Shown: positions 50,131 to 59,231, counted from the stretch's first letter. The stretch is 64,000 nucleotides of DNA from Catenulispora pinistramenti (GCF_018274385.1 NZ_JAAFYZ010000023.1:1-64000); one strand, 5' to 3'. The notes: generated by a model not told the origin, from the letters alone. Program-made: numbers and translations.

Positions 50131-51135
50131 TCAGCGCGGGACAGCCCCGGGGCCGGCCACGGGGATCTGGATGCCGCTGGGCATGCGCGGTGTGTAGGGC
50201 GCCTCGAGCTGCTGCGCCTCCTCGTCGGTGAGCCGGAGGCTGAGCGCGGCGGCCGCGTCGGCGAGGTGCCCGGTCCTGGTGGGTCCGACGATCGGCGCGC
50301 TGACCACCGGGTTGCGCAGTACCCAGGCGAGGGCGATCTGCGCCATCGGGACGCCGCGCTCGGCGGCGATCGCCTGTACCGCGTCGGCGATCGGCTTGTC
50401 GTCGTGCGGCATCAGCTGGCGGGCGACGGCGTCGGTCCCGCTGCGGGCGGTCTGCTCGCCCCACGGCCTGGCCAGGCGCCCCTTGGCCAGGGGGCTCCAC
50501 GGGATGGAGCCGACGCCCTGGTCGGCGAGCAGGCCGAACATCTCCCGCTCCTCCTCGCGCTGCATCAGGCTGTACTGGTTCTGCATCGAGGTGAACTGCG
50601 TCCAGCCGTGCAGCCGCGCGGTGTACTGCATCTTGGAGAACTGCCACGCCCACATGCTCGACGCGCCGATGTAGCGGGCCTTGCCCGCCTTGACCACGTC
50701 GTGCAGCGCCTCCATCGTCTCCTCGACGGGGGTCGCCGGGTCGAAGCGGTGGATCTGGTACAAGTCGATGTAGTCCGTGCCGAGGCGGGTCAGGGACGCG
50801 TCGACCTGCTCCATGATCGCCCGGCGGGAGAGCCCGGCGCCGCCGGGGCCGTCGCCCATCTGGAAGAACACCTTGGTCGCCAGCACGATGTCCTCGCGCC
50901 GTGTGTACTCGCGGATGGCCCGGCCCACGGTCTCCTCCGAGGCCCCCCGGCCGTAGGCGTTGGCGGTGTCCCAGAACGTGATCCCGAGCTCGACGGCCTC
51001 CCGGAAGACGGGCTCGGCCTGCTCGTCGTCGAGCGTCCACTGGTTGTTGCCGCGCGCGGGGTCGCCGAAGCTCATGCAGCCGAGTGTGATCCGGCTGACC
51101 TTCAGTCCTGACGTGCCGAGACGCTGGTATTCCAT
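50131..51135 (-). CDS. Aldo/keto reductase
   Basis: 334 residues. NADPH-dependent AKR barrel of the YhdN/IolS type: MEYQRLGTSGLKVSRITLGCMSFG, catalytic Asp/Tyr in FWDTANAYGRGASEE, Lys in DIVLATKVF and His in DLYQIHRFD; cofactor loop IVGPTRTGHLADAAAAL. The gene lies 12 bases downstream of the HTH protein gene and on the same strand. It could be a reductase of the biosynthetic cluster, but this type is also a common housekeeping detoxifier. Confidence 0.9.
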   Translation of the reverse strand: MEYQRLGTSGLKVSRITLGCMSFGDPARGNNQWTLDDEQAEPVFREAVELGITFWDTANAYGRGASEETVGRAIREYTRREDIVLATKVFFQMGDGPGGAGLSRRAIMEQVDASLTRLGTDYIDLYQIHRFDPATPVEETMEALHDVVKAGKARYIGASSMWAWQFSKMQYTARLHGWTQFTSMQNQYSLMQREEEREMFGLLADQGVGSIPWSPLAKGRLARPWGEQTARSGTDAVARQLMPHDDKPIADAVQAIAAERGVPMAQIALAWVLRNPVVSAPIVGPTRTGHLADAAAALSLRLTDEEAQQLEAPYTPRMPSGIQIPVAGPGAVPR

Positions 51136-51147
51136 GGCGCATTCCCT

Positions 51148-52302
51148 TCAGTGAGGATGAGCACGCCGATGCGAAGGTGCTCTGCCTTGCTGTGTCGCTG
51201 CCATGGAACCCGTATTCGTGCGCGGGCGGGAGGTCGTGCTCTTCCGGGTAGTGGCAGTACCTCCCACCGAAGCACCCTCCCAAGTACCCTCTCGATCGAG
51301 CCCAGAGCCGATACCCGTGAGCTCTTCGAGCCAGCGCGCATCGACGTCCTCGACGATGCCCTGGCCGACGAGGACCTGCGCCAGGGACTCGGCGTCCCAC
51401 TCGCTCCGATCCGTCAGCCCGAAGCAGTGCGGGCCTCGCCGAACCGCAGCCGCGGCATCGCGGTGCTCCGCCTCTGTCATCCGCAGCGGCGCGTCGCCGC
51501 CGGCATAGAGGGTCTCCAGCGCCGCGAAGCCATCGCGGTTGAAGTTCCGGATCACCGTACGCACCCGCTCCGGACTCAGCATCGTCCGCGCTGCGATCGA
51601 GGCCGTCGTCCAGCCCATCGAGCTGTACAGCACCACATACGCACGCTGCCACCGCACCGCCGAGTCACCGACGCCGACGCCGATGCCGTCACTGACGCCG
51701 ACGCCGTCACCGACGCCGTGCACGACCCGCCACAACCCCGCGATCTCCGCGGTGCCCAGCCCGACGACCGAAGGCTCGGCCGAGCCGGCTCCGGACCCGG
51801 CGCGCGTCGGCAGCCGCCGGGCCACCGGCATCGGTGCCTCGGTCAGCGTCGCGGTCCAGCGCTCCAGCCGCGGATCCCAAGCCAGGTCGACCGGGCTGGA
51901 GCCACGGCCCACCGCCGACACGTCGACGGCCAGCAGTCCTTCGTACGCAGCCCGCGGCAGCTCCGCCGCCAGCGTCGCGGTGATCCCGTTCGCCGCGTCC
52001 TCGATCGTCACGGCGTGCGGCCGGCCCCAGCGTCGCGGGTCGGCGCGCAGCGAGCGCAGGAAGTCGACCAGCTCGCGCAGCCGGTCCGGGCCCTCGGCGA
52101 TCTCCGCCGCGAAGTGGTCCAGCAGCCGGGCCACCGGCGCGTTCAGCACGATGAGGAACGCCGAGGTGGGCGGCGGCCCGCCGTAGGAGTGGCCTTCGGC
52201 GGTGACCGCCAGGTCCAGCGCCGCGAATCGCCGCTGGATCTCGCGCACCTCCTGCGCGGTCGGCCCGGTGTCCAGCAGCAGCCGCGTCTCCAGGAGGCTC
52301 AC
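51148..52302 (-). CDS. Protein with an IS630-type helix-turn-helix but no transposase domain
   Basis: 384 residues from GTG 52302, which overlaps the stop of the MBL-fold gene (GTGA). The N-terminal ~165 residues are of unknown family (RLLLDTGPTAQEVREIQRRFA...). A Gly/Val/Asp linker (VGDGVGVSDGIGVGVGD), encoded by GCCGAC-type repeats at 51665-51720, leads to a segment like the IS630 transposase DNA-binding region: YVVLYSSMGWTTASIAARTMLSPERVRTVIRNFNRDGFAALETLYAGG, then LTDRSEWDAESLAQVLVGQGIV. The catalytic DDE domain is absent; the tail is low-complexity. A domesticated transposase-derived DNA-binding protein is the best reading. Confidence 0.6.
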   Translation of the reverse strand: MSLLETRLLLDTGPTAQEVREIQRRFAALDLAVTAEGHSYGGPPPTSAFLIVLNAPVARLLDHFAAEIAEGPDRLRELVDFLRSLRADPRRWGRPHAVTIEDAANGITATLAAELPRAAYEGLLAVDVSAVGRGSSPVDLAWDPRLERWTATLTEAPMPVARRLPTRAGSGAGSAEPSVVGLGTAEIAGLWRVVHGVGDGVGVSDGIGVGVGDSAVRWQRAYVVLYSSMGWTTASIAARTMLSPERVRTVIRNFNRDGFAALETLYAGGDAPLRMTEAEHRDAAAAVRRGPHCFGLTDRSEWDAESLAQVLVGQGIVEDVDARWLEELTGIGSGLDREGTWEGASVGGTATTRKSTTSRPRTNTGSMAATQQGRAPSHRRAHPH

Positions 52303-53888
52303 CAGCGTGTCTCCCCCCGCACCAGCAGGTGGGTGGCTTCCACTCCGCGCTCGGCGCACGCCGCCAGGAACTCGGCGACTTGCTGCAGCTGGTACGACTC
52401 GGGCGTGTAGCTGGTCGCCATGATGTGCTGCAGCCACTCCTCCTGCCCCATCGCGTAGATGAAGGCCTGCTGGATGCCGAGCTCGCGGACGATGTCCACG
52501 GCCTGCGCGGCGTTGGAGCCCGAGAGCTTGCGCGTGATGCTCATCTTGCGCGAGACCGGCTGCGTGAACAGCGCCTTGTAGAGCCAGGACAGCGGCGCGC
52601 CGTCGCACTCCATGCCGAGGAAGCCGATGTCCACCGGCCCCAGCGCGCGCCGGATCCGGGCGTAGAGCTGGGCGTCCAGGCCCGAGGAGTCGGCGCCGAT
52701 GAACACGCTCTTGCCGGCGATGCGGACCACGTACGTGGACTTGGCCCGGATGTCCAGGTCGCAGTGCTCGCCCAGGAACGGTGTGGCGACGATACTGCCG
52801 CCGTCGAACGGCACCTCGTCGAAGCTGTCGGCCTCCCGCACGTCGAAGCCGAGGTGCTCCAGGAACAGCCGGATCGAGGGGTCCTCGCGGTTGCCGCCGC
52901 CGTTGCGCGGCACGATGACCGTGCCGACCCGCTCGCGGATGCGCAGCAGCGTCTCGGGCACGACGTGGTCCTGGTGCCCGTGGCTGATGACCACGTAGTC
53001 GATCCGGTCCGGCAGGTCGTCGTAGGTGAACCGGCCGTCGCCGGCGGCGGTGTGCGAGCTGATGAAGGGGTCTGTCAGGACCGAGACGGTCGGGCTCTGC
53101 AGCAGCACACAGGCGTGGCCGAAGTAGCGGATCCGGCCACCGCCGTCGATGGTGCGGTCCGGTCGTAGGGTCGGCTCCGTGCTCAGCAGGCCGCGAAGAG
53201 TCTGCAGGCCCGCGGCGTCCTCGACACCGAGCGCGTCCGCGATCTCGCTGAGCCGCTTGGGCCGGTTCCGGGCCGCGAACAGGGTGTCCACGCCGCGTTC
53301 CCGCAGGGGGGTCGGCACCTGGAGGTGCCCGGGCTCCGGCAGGCGCGGCGTGGCCAGCGCGAACGGCGGCTCGGTGCCGTCGTCCAGCGACAGGTCGAGC
53401 GCCTGAAGGTCGGGCCGGTACAGGTCCGACTTGTAGAGCAGCGCCTCCATGAACCGCAGCTGGGCGTGGTTGTCGGTGTCGTAGACGAGCTCGACGGTGC
53501 CGCGCAGTTCATCGGGCAGCTGCGCGTACAGCGGGCTCAGGTCGTAACCGGTGGCCTGGGCCCGCAGCATGTCCTCCGCGTCGGCGACGGCCTTGGCGAA
53601 CCGCTCGGCGAGCTCGTTCTCCTTGCGGATCCGGTCGCGCAGCTCGCGGATCTCCCCGTGCCGCGCGACGTCGACGTTGATGAAGAACCCGCCCTTCATC
53701 TGCGGGTTGGCGACCGCGTCGGCGTGCACCTGTGGCTGCTCGACGAACGAGTCGAGCATCGGCAGGTGCAGGTTCGCCAGGTTCATGGCCGCCGGCACCG
53801 GCGCGAACACGTGCAGCCAGGCGCAGAATCTGTTGATCAGGCCCTCGACCCGGATGTCGGGCCGGGCGTAGAGCGGTTCGTCATGCAT
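52299..53888 (-). CDS. MBL-fold metallo-hydrolase with a large N-terminal domain
   Basis: 529 residues from ATG 53888 (GAGG upstream). Residues 1-245 are alpha-helical with no family I can name. The metallo-beta-lactamase fold follows: IRYFGHACVLLQSPTVSVLTDPF, metal motif VISHGHQDH (H-x-H-x-D-H), GEHCDLDI, then GKSVFIGADSSGLD with the bridging Asp. The DH end of the motif and the last segment suggest a UlaG/RomA-like hydrolase. It diverges from the MbtH gene with 219 bases between starts and is probably part of the biosynthetic cluster. Substrate unknown. Confidence 0.78.
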   Translation of the reverse strand: MHDEPLYARPDIRVEGLINRFCAWLHVFAPVPAAMNLANLHLPMLDSFVEQPQVHADAVANPQMKGGFFINVDVARHGEIRELRDRIRKENELAERFAKAVADAEDMLRAQATGYDLSPLYAQLPDELRGTVELVYDTDNHAQLRFMEALLYKSDLYRPDLQALDLSLDDGTEPPFALATPRLPEPGHLQVPTPLRERGVDTLFAARNRPKRLSEIADALGVEDAAGLQTLRGLLSTEPTLRPDRTIDGGGRIRYFGHACVLLQSPTVSVLTDPFISSHTAAGDGRFTYDDLPDRIDYVVISHGHQDHVVPETLLRIRERVGTVIVPRNGGGNREDPSIRLFLEHLGFDVREADSFDEVPFDGGSIVATPFLGEHCDLDIRAKSTYVVRIAGKSVFIGADSSGLDAQLYARIRRALGPVDIGFLGMECDGAPLSWLYKALFTQPVSRKMSITRKLSGSNAAQAVDIVRELGIQQAFIYAMGQEEWLQHIMATSYTPESYQLQQVAEFLAACAERGVEATHLLVRGETRW

Positions 53889-54107
53889 CTGAATACCTCG
53901 TGGAGTCTCGGGGACCGCGCCTGGCCTGATCCGCGCCTCGGCACGTCGGGCGTCACAGGCCACGCCGGAACCGTCGCGCCGCGGCGTATCGGTCCGGCAT
54001 CGGCGGGCCATCGGCCGGCCAACGATGGCGTGCTGAAGGCGCTCCGATAGCTCGCGCTCCGACGGTGTTGCCCGGCGCTATCCGTGACCACGGAAGGGAC
54101 ATCCCAG

Positions 54108-54326
54108 ATGGAGCACGACGAGCAGAACGAGCTCGAGTACCAGGTGGTCGTGAACCACGAGGAGCAGTACTCGATCTGGCCCGCGGGCCGTGAGCTGCCG
54201 GCCGGCTGGACCGCCGAGGGCACCGCCGGTCCCAAGGACGTGTGCCTGGACCGGATCGAGCAGGTCTGGGTCGACATGCGGCCACTGAGCCTGCGCCGCC
54301 GGATGGCGGCGGTGCACGGGGCCTGA
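54108..54326 (+). CDS. MbtH-like protein
   Basis: 72 residues from ATG 54108 (GGAAGGGAC upstream). All family signatures are present: YQVVVNHEEQYSIWPAGRELPAGW, GPKDVCLDRIEQVWVDMRPLSLR, including the three conserved Trp. MbtH proteins bind and stabilise NRPS adenylation domains. First gene of the plus-strand biosynthetic operon; its partner is presumably the split adenylation domain at 61.1-64 kb or others beyond the window. Confidence 0.95.
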   Translation: MEHDEQNELEYQVVVNHEEQYSIWPAGRELPAGWTAEGTAGPKDVCLDRIEQVWVDMRPLSLRRRMAAVHGA

Positions 54327-54405
54327 TCCGCCTGGCCTGATCCGCCCGGCCGATCCGCCCGGCCCGCCCGATCCGCCTGATCCGCTCGGCCCGATCAGCC
54401 CCGAC
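54327..54405 (+). repeat. Imperfect GATCCGCCxGGCC repeats after the mbtH-like gene
   Basis: About 80 bases made of five to seven imperfect copies of GATCCGCC(C/T)GGCC between the mbtH-like stop and the AAAAGGAGAACC ribosome site of the thioesterase. A spacer of slippage origin; no hairpin strong enough to call a terminator. Confidence 0.5.
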
Positions 54406-54420
54406 CCGAAAAGGAGAACC

Positions 54421-55203
54421 GTGAACGTCCCAAGCTCCGTCGAGGTCCGGCCGCCGCTGACCCGCTGGCTGACCGAGCAGGCCGGCCCCGGGCAGACCGC
54501 GCTGTTCTGCCTGCCGCCGTCCGGCGGCGGAGCCAGCGGCTTCCGGCCCTGGAGCACCCTGGCGCCGGACTGGCTGGCGGTGGTGCCGGTGCGGCTGCCG
54601 GCCCGCGAGGCGCGGCTGGACGAGCCCGCGCTGGAGTCCGTGCCCGCGGTCGTCGAGGCCGTGCTGCCGCACCTCGAGCAGCACGCGCCGGACCGCTTCG
54701 CGCTGTTCGGGCACAGCATGGGCGCGATCATCGCCTTCGAACTCGCCCGGGAGCTGTCCGCCCGCGGCCGGCCACCGGTCCGGCTCTACGTCTCCGGCGC
54801 GGTCGCCCCGCGGTTCTGGTCGCAGCTGGAGCCGGGCCTGAGCGACCGGCCCATCGAGGAGATCCTCGACGTGCTGATCTCCCGCTGCGGCGTCCCGGCC
54901 GAGACCCGGGAGCACGCCCAGCTGATCGCTCTGATGGAACCGGCGGTTCGCGGCGACCTGAAGATCGTCGAGAGCTACGACCACCGCCCGGGCCCCGCGC
55001 TCGGCTGCCCGATCACGGCGCTGCAGGCGGACCGGGACGAGCTCACCACCCCGGAGGGGACCGGCGCCTGGGCCGCGCACACGCGCGCCGGATTCACCCT
55101 CCGCACCTACCCCGGCGGCCATTCCTTCCCGCAGGAGGAACGCGTCGCGGTGGTCGGCGACATCGTCCGGGACCTGGTGCCGGACGCCGAGTCCCTTTGC
55201 TAA
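54421..55203 (+). CDS. Type II thioesterase (first of two)
   Basis: 260 residues, GTG with AAAAGGAGAA upstream. Alpha/beta hydrolase of the NRPS/PKS editing type: LFCLPPSGGGASGFRPWSTLAPDWLAVVPVRLPARE, nucleophile ALFGHSMGAIIAFELARELS (Ser about 99), catalytic Asp region ALQADRDELT and His in YPGGHSFPQEE. It removes misloaded acyl groups from carrier proteins. Triad complete. Confidence 0.92.
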   Translation: MNVPSSVEVRPPLTRWLTEQAGPGQTALFCLPPSGGGASGFRPWSTLAPDWLAVVPVRLPAREARLDEPALESVPAVVEAVLPHLEQHAPDRFALFGHSMGAIIAFELARELSARGRPPVRLYVSGAVAPRFWSQLEPGLSDRPIEEILDVLISRCGVPAETREHAQLIALMEPAVRGDLKIVESYDHRPGPALGCPITALQADRDELTTPEGTGAWAAHTRAGFTLRTYPGGHSFPQEERVAVVGDIVRDLVPDAESLC

Positions 55204-55282
55204 TCCCGCTCAAGCGAGCACGGGGCCGCTCCTGCCGACAACGTACCGGCGGGCCCCGGAGCCGGAAAGGAAGTCCTCAGCT

Positions 55283-55942
55283 GTGGAAACCATCAAAACC
55301 CTCCACCTGGACGCGAATGCCGGGTCCGCACCCGGAGCCGCGCGGCCCCTGAACGTGTGCGTGTTCTGCGGGGCCCGCTCCGGCAGCCGCGAGGCGCTGG
55401 ATCTGGCCCGTGAGACCGGGCGCCTGCTCGGCGCGCGCGGGCACCGGCTGGTCTACGGGGCCGGCGGCTCCGGCCTGATGGGGGAGCTGGCCTGGGCGGC
55501 CTTCGACGCCGGGGCCGAGATCACCGGCGTGGTGCCCAGGTTCCTCTACGAGCGCGAGCGCGGGCTGTCCGCGCCGCCCTACGAGGCGGTCGTGACCGAG
55601 ACCATGTTCGAGCGCAAGCAGATCATGGTCGACCGCTCCGACGCCTTCCTCGCCCTGCCCGGCGGTTACGGGACCCTGGACGAGGTCATGGAGATCGTCT
55701 CCCTGAAGTACCTCGACGCCTGCCCCAAGCCGTTGGTACTGCTGGACGCCGACGACTTCTGGGAGTCGTTCACGGCCACCGACCGCACGCTGCGCCGGCG
55801 CGGTTTCGTCGACGCCGCCGCGGACCGCGGATTCGAGGTGTCGCGCGACCCGGCCGAGGCGCTGGACCTGATCGGCGCGCGCAGCCTGATCCGGGCGGGG
55901 ACACGGTCCCCCGTCCCCGCGGTCCCGGGTGCGCGGCCATGA
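55283..55942 (+). CDS. LOG-family nucleotide phosphoribohydrolase
   Basis: 219 residues, GTG start. LOG/'lysine decarboxylase-like' fold: VCVFCGARSGS, LVYGAGGSGLMGELA, RKQIMVDRSDAFLALPGGYGTLDEVMEI, containing the diagnostic PGGxGTxxE. These enzymes split nucleoside 5'-monophosphates into base and ribose 5-phosphate (cytokinin activation being the known case). With guanine deaminase and urate oxidase downstream, release of a purine base from a nucleotide is the inferred role. Its stop overlaps the next ATG. Confidence 0.9.
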   Translation: METIKTLHLDANAGSAPGAARPLNVCVFCGARSGSREALDLARETGRLLGARGHRLVYGAGGSGLMGELAWAAFDAGAEITGVVPRFLYERERGLSAPPYEAVVTETMFERKQIMVDRSDAFLALPGGYGTLDEVMEIVSLKYLDACPKPLVLLDADDFWESFTATDRTLRRRGFVDAAADRGFEVSRDPAEALDLIGARSLIRAGTRSPVPAVPGARP

Positions 55943-57255
55943 CCGTCCCACCGGTGACCGCCCCGGTCCCCATCGCGGCGCCTCCAGGCGGACTGGACCA
56001 GGAGCCGCACGTCGACGGAGCCCGGCTGCTGCTCGGCATCGCCGAACTCGCCGAGATCGGCGCGCTGCCGACCGGAGGCATCACCCGGCTCGCGTTCACG
56101 CCCGAGGAAGACCGGGCGCGCGCCTACCTCATGGAGCGCGCGCGGCGGGCCGACCTGCGGGCGCGCGTCGACGAGGCCGGCAACGTGGTGATCCGCCGCC
56201 GGGACGCCGAGCCCGGCATGCCCGCGCTGCTGATGGGCTCGCACATGGACACCGTCGTCAAGGGCGGCCGGCTGGACGGCGCCTACGGCGTCCTGGCCGC
56301 GCTGGAGGTGCTGACGGTCCTGGCCGAACGGGACGAACCGCTGGGCCTGGAGCCGGTCGCGATCGCCTTCACGAACGAGGAGGCCGGGCTGTTCCCGTAT
56401 CCGTTCTTCGGATCGCGGGGCGTGGCCGGCACCTTGGATCCGAGCCTGCGCTACAGCAGCCGCGACGGCACGAACCTGCGGCCGGTCCTGGCCCGGGCCG
56501 GTGGCGACCTGTCCCGGATCCGGGACGCGGCCTGGGCGCGCGGGTCTATCGGCGCCTACCTCGAAGCACACATAGAGCAGGGCCCTTATCTGGAACGCGC
56601 TGGGATCCCGGTCGGCGTGGTCACCACGATCACCGGCCGGGTCACCTTCGACCTGCGGATCCAGGGCCGGTCCAGCCACGCCGGCACCACGCCGATGGAC
56701 GACCGGGCCGACGCGCTCGTCGCGGCCTCGCACGCGGTGCTGGCCGTCGAGGATCTGGCCCGCAGCGGCGAGTGCGCCGTGGCCACCGTCGGCCAGGTGG
56801 AGTCGCACCCGGACCAGATCAACGTCATCCCCGGCAACGTCCGGCTGGCCGGGGAGATCCGGGACCTGTCCGGGGACCGGCTGACCGCGGCCCAGGCCGC
56901 GCTGGCGCGGGTCGCCGACGAGATCGGCGGCCGGTACCGGGTGCGGGTGCGGGTGCGGACCACCGGGCGCGTCGAGCCGGTGCCCACCACCGACGTGCTG
57001 CGCCAGGTCGTCCGGGACGCCGCGCGGGAGCTGGGGCTGGCGACCATGGACCTGCCCAGCGGGGCCGGGCACGACGCCCAGGTGGTGGCCGAGATCGCGC
57101 CGATCGGCATGGTCTTCGTGCCCAGCCGTGCCGGCATCAGCCACGCCCCTGAGGAGGACACGGATCCCGAGCAGCTGGTCACCGGCGCCGACGTGCTGCT
57201 GCGCGCCGCGCTGGAGCTGTGCCGGCGGGCCCGCGAACCGGGGTGGTCCAGGTGA
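55939..57255 (+). CDS. Allantoate amidohydrolase / N-carbamoyl-amino-acid hydrolase family enzyme
   Basis: 438 residues, ATGA overlap with the LOG gene. M20-type amidohydrolase. Metal ligands are in GSHMDTVVKGGRLDGAYGV (His, Asp), FTNEEAGLFPYPFFGSRG (Glu), AHIEQGPYLE (His/Glu) and GISHAPEE (His); dimerisation-domain motif SSHAGTTPMDDR. It opens an N-carbamoyl or ureido group. Placed next to OHCU decarboxylase and urate oxidase, allantoate or a related ureide is the most likely substrate. Sequence alone does not separate allantoate amidohydrolase from carbamoylase or ureidoglycolate/ureidoglycine hydrolase. Confidence 0.88.
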   Translation: MTVPPVTAPVPIAAPPGGLDQEPHVDGARLLLGIAELAEIGALPTGGITRLAFTPEEDRARAYLMERARRADLRARVDEAGNVVIRRRDAEPGMPALLMGSHMDTVVKGGRLDGAYGVLAALEVLTVLAERDEPLGLEPVAIAFTNEEAGLFPYPFFGSRGVAGTLDPSLRYSSRDGTNLRPVLARAGGDLSRIRDAAWARGSIGAYLEAHIEQGPYLERAGIPVGVVTTITGRVTFDLRIQGRSSHAGTTPMDDRADALVAASHAVLAVEDLARSGECAVATVGQVESHPDQINVIPGNVRLAGEIRDLSGDRLTAAQAALARVADEIGGRYRVRVRVRTTGRVEPVPTTDVLRQVVRDAARELGLATMDLPSGAGHDAQVVAEIAPIGMVFVPSRAGISHAPEEDTDPEQLVTGADVLLRAALELCRRAREPGWSR

Positions 57256-57755
57256 GGGCGTTGGCCTGGTTCAACACCCTGACCGATCCGCTGGCGCGCG
57301 CCGAGCTCGAGCACTGCTGTGCCAGTCCGGAGTGGTCGGCGGCGGTCTCGGCCGGGCGTCCCTATCAGGACACTGCCGGGCTCCTGCGCACGGCCGGGGC
57401 CGCGCTGGCGAGGCTGGACTGGTCCGAGGTCCGGCGGGCCGCCGACGCCCACCCGCGCATCGGCGAGCCGCCGGCCGGCCGGGATCGCTCGGCCCGGTGG
57501 TCGCGCGCCGAGCAGTCGCGCGCGGCCGCCGGCTCCGAGGCCGAGCTGGCTGTTCTGCGTGGCCGGGTCTCGGCCTACGAAGACCGGTTCGGCCACCGCT
57601 TCCTCATCAGGGCCAGTGGTCTGTCGCCCGCGCAGATCTGCGCCGAGGTGGAACGCCGCTGCGCCGGCCTGCCCGCCGACGAGCGCGCCTCGACGCGCGC
57701 CCACCTCACCGAGATCGCCGTGAACCGTCTGAAGGAGCTGGTCGCCGATGGCTGA
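57252..57755 (+). CDS. OHCU decarboxylase (2-oxo-4-hydroxy-4-carboxy-5-ureidoimidazoline decarboxylase)
   Basis: 167 residues from GTG 57252, within the previous stop (GTGA). Uricase-pathway decarboxylase: WFNTLTDPLARAELEHCCASPEW, catalytic His in ADAHPRIGEPP, and YEDRFGHRFLIRASGLSPAQICAEVERR. It turns OHCU, made from 5-hydroxyisourate, into S-allantoin. The usual SxEQ motif reads RAEQS. Overlaps the urate oxidase start by eight bases. The HIU hydrolase (transthyretin-like) normally next to it is not in the window. Confidence 0.9.
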   Translation: MRALAWFNTLTDPLARAELEHCCASPEWSAAVSAGRPYQDTAGLLRTAGAALARLDWSEVRRAADAHPRIGEPPAGRDRSARWSRAEQSRAAAGSEAELAVLRGRVSAYEDRFGHRFLIRASGLSPAQICAEVERRCAGLPADERASTRAHLTEIAVNRLKELVADG

Positions 57756-58674
57756 GCCCGTCATCGCGGTGTTGGCCGCCAACAGCTATGGCAAGGCCGA
57801 CGTCCACCTGCTCAAGGTCGAGCGCGAAGGCGACCGGCACCGGGTCCGGGACCTGACGGTCACCACCGTCCTGTCCGGGGACTTCGAGGCGAGCTATCTG
57901 GACGGCGACAACTCGGCCGTGCTGCCGACCGACAGCCAGAAGAACACCGTGCACGCCTTCGCCGCCGACCCGATCGGCTCCGTCGAGGAGTTCGGCGCCC
58001 GGCTGGCCCGGCACTTCGCCGCCGCGCATCCGGCGGTCCGCAGCGCCCGGGTCCGCGTTGAGGAACGAAGCTGGCAGCGGCTGCCCGTCGAGGGCCTGCC
58101 GGCCGCGACCGCCTTCGCCGACGGCGGCGAGGCGGTCCAGCTGGCCTGGGCGACCGTCGCCGACGGCCGGCTGACCGTGGCCTGCGGCCTGCGCGGGATC
58201 AAGGTTCTGAAGACGTCCGGATCGGAGTTCCACAGCTTCCTGACCGACCGCTACACCACCCTGGCCCCCACCCGGGACCGGCTCCTGGCCACCGAGGTCG
58301 GCGCGCGCTGGCACTGCGCCGACGGCACGTCGGCGTGGTCGAAGGTCCGGGACGCCGTCCTGGCCCACCTGCTGGAGGCCTTCGCGCAGACCCACAGCCT
58401 GGCCGTGCAGCAGACGCTGTTCGCGATGGGCCGCCGGGTGCTCGCCGGGGTGCCCGAGGTCGAGTCGATCGATCTGCGGCTGCCCAACATCCACCACGTT
58501 CCCGTCGACCTGACGCCGTTCGGGCTGGAGCCCGGGAACGAGGTCTTCACCGTGTTCGACCGGCCGTACGGCGTCATCGAGGGCAGCGTCCGCCGCGGCG
58601 CCCCCGGCGCCGGCGCCGCTGGCGACGCCGACTTCCCGAGTGACGCCGACTCCCCGAATGAGGAATCCCGATGA
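57748..58674 (+). CDS. Urate oxidase (uricase)
   Basis: 308 residues. Cofactor-free uricase with two T-fold repeats: AANSYGKADVHLLKVER (catalytic Lys/Thr region), the signature SAVLPTDSQKNTVHAFA, LKTSGSEFHSFLTDRYTTL and the C-terminal ESIDLRLPNIHHVPVDLTPFGLEPGNEVF. It oxidises urate to 5-hydroxyisourate with O2. A 25-residue Ala/Asp-rich tail is unusual and it lacks the usual SRL-type end, as expected in bacteria. Overlaps both neighbours. Confidence 0.94.
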   Translation: MAEPVIAVLAANSYGKADVHLLKVEREGDRHRVRDLTVTTVLSGDFEASYLDGDNSAVLPTDSQKNTVHAFAADPIGSVEEFGARLARHFAAAHPAVRSARVRVEERSWQRLPVEGLPAATAFADGGEAVQLAWATVADGRLTVACGLRGIKVLKTSGSEFHSFLTDRYTTLAPTRDRLLATEVGARWHCADGTSAWSKVRDAVLAHLLEAFAQTHSLAVQQTLFAMGRRVLAGVPEVESIDLRLPNIHHVPVDLTPFGLEPGNEVFTVFDRPYGVIEGSVRRGAPGAGAAGDADFPSDADSPNEESR

Positions 58675-59204
58675 CCATCCAGACCGCGGCCGCCCCCGTC
58701 CCGGACGCCCGACTGCTCGCCCCCGGCGCCGTCAGCCCGGCCGAGCACGACTGGCTCGGCGACGCCATCGAGCTGGCCGAGAACAACGTCGCCGCGGGCG
58801 GCGGCCCGTTCGGCGCGCTGATCGTCCGCGACGGCGAGGTGCTGGCCCGCAGCGGCAATCGGGTCACCGAGTCCTTCGACCCGACCGCGCACGCCGAGGT
58901 GATGGCGATCCGGGCCGCGTGCTCGCGGATCCGCGACTTCCGGCTGACCGGGACCACGCTGATCTCCTCCTGCGAGCCGTGCCCGATGTGCATCACGGCC
59001 GCGCTGTGGGCCCGGGTGTCGCGGATCGTGTACGCCGCCGACCGGCAGGCCGCCGAGGGCGCCGGTTTCGACGACCGGGAGTTCTACGACCTGCTGGCCA
59101 CCCCGGTCCAGGACTGGCCGGTGCCGGTGGTGCGCATCGCGCACGCCGACTCCGACGTGCCTTTCCGGTCCTGGTCGACCGCGCACTACAAGATCGAGTA
59201 CTGA
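58671..59204 (+). CDS. Guanine deaminase-type nucleobase deaminase (CDA fold)
   Basis: 177 residues, ATGA overlap with the urate oxidase. Zinc motifs PTAHAEVMAIRAAC (HAE) and SSCEPCPMCITAALWARV (PCxxC). The tail YAADRQAAEGAGFDDREFYDLL and the very end YKIEY follow bacillary GuaD (AGFDD..., KKEY), whose C-terminal Tyr enters the active site, and not tRNA adenosine deaminases. Guanine to xanthine is the predicted reaction. A link from xanthine to urate (xanthine oxidase/dehydrogenase) is missing here. Confidence 0.88.
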   Translation: MTIQTAAAPVPDARLLAPGAVSPAEHDWLGDAIELAENNVAAGGGPFGALIVRDGEVLARSGNRVTESFDPTAHAEVMAIRAACSRIRDFRLTGTTLISSCEPCPMCITAALWARVSRIVYAADRQAAEGAGFDDREFYDLLATPVQDWPVPVVRIAHADSDVPFRSWSTAHYKIEY

Positions 59205-59231
59205 GGCGTCGGCCGCACCGAGGAGGACACG

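Noticed and set aside
53325-54050. Plus-strand gene opposite the MBL-fold enzyme
   Set aside because: Antisense shadow; the minus-strand frame has the H-x-H-x-D-H metal motif and a ribosome site.
57748-59204. Urate oxidase and deaminase as housekeeping nitrogen-scavenging genes only
   Set aside because: Kept open as the main alternative, but overlap with neighbours and flanking MbtH, thioesterase and adenylation genes make a biosynthetic role more likely.
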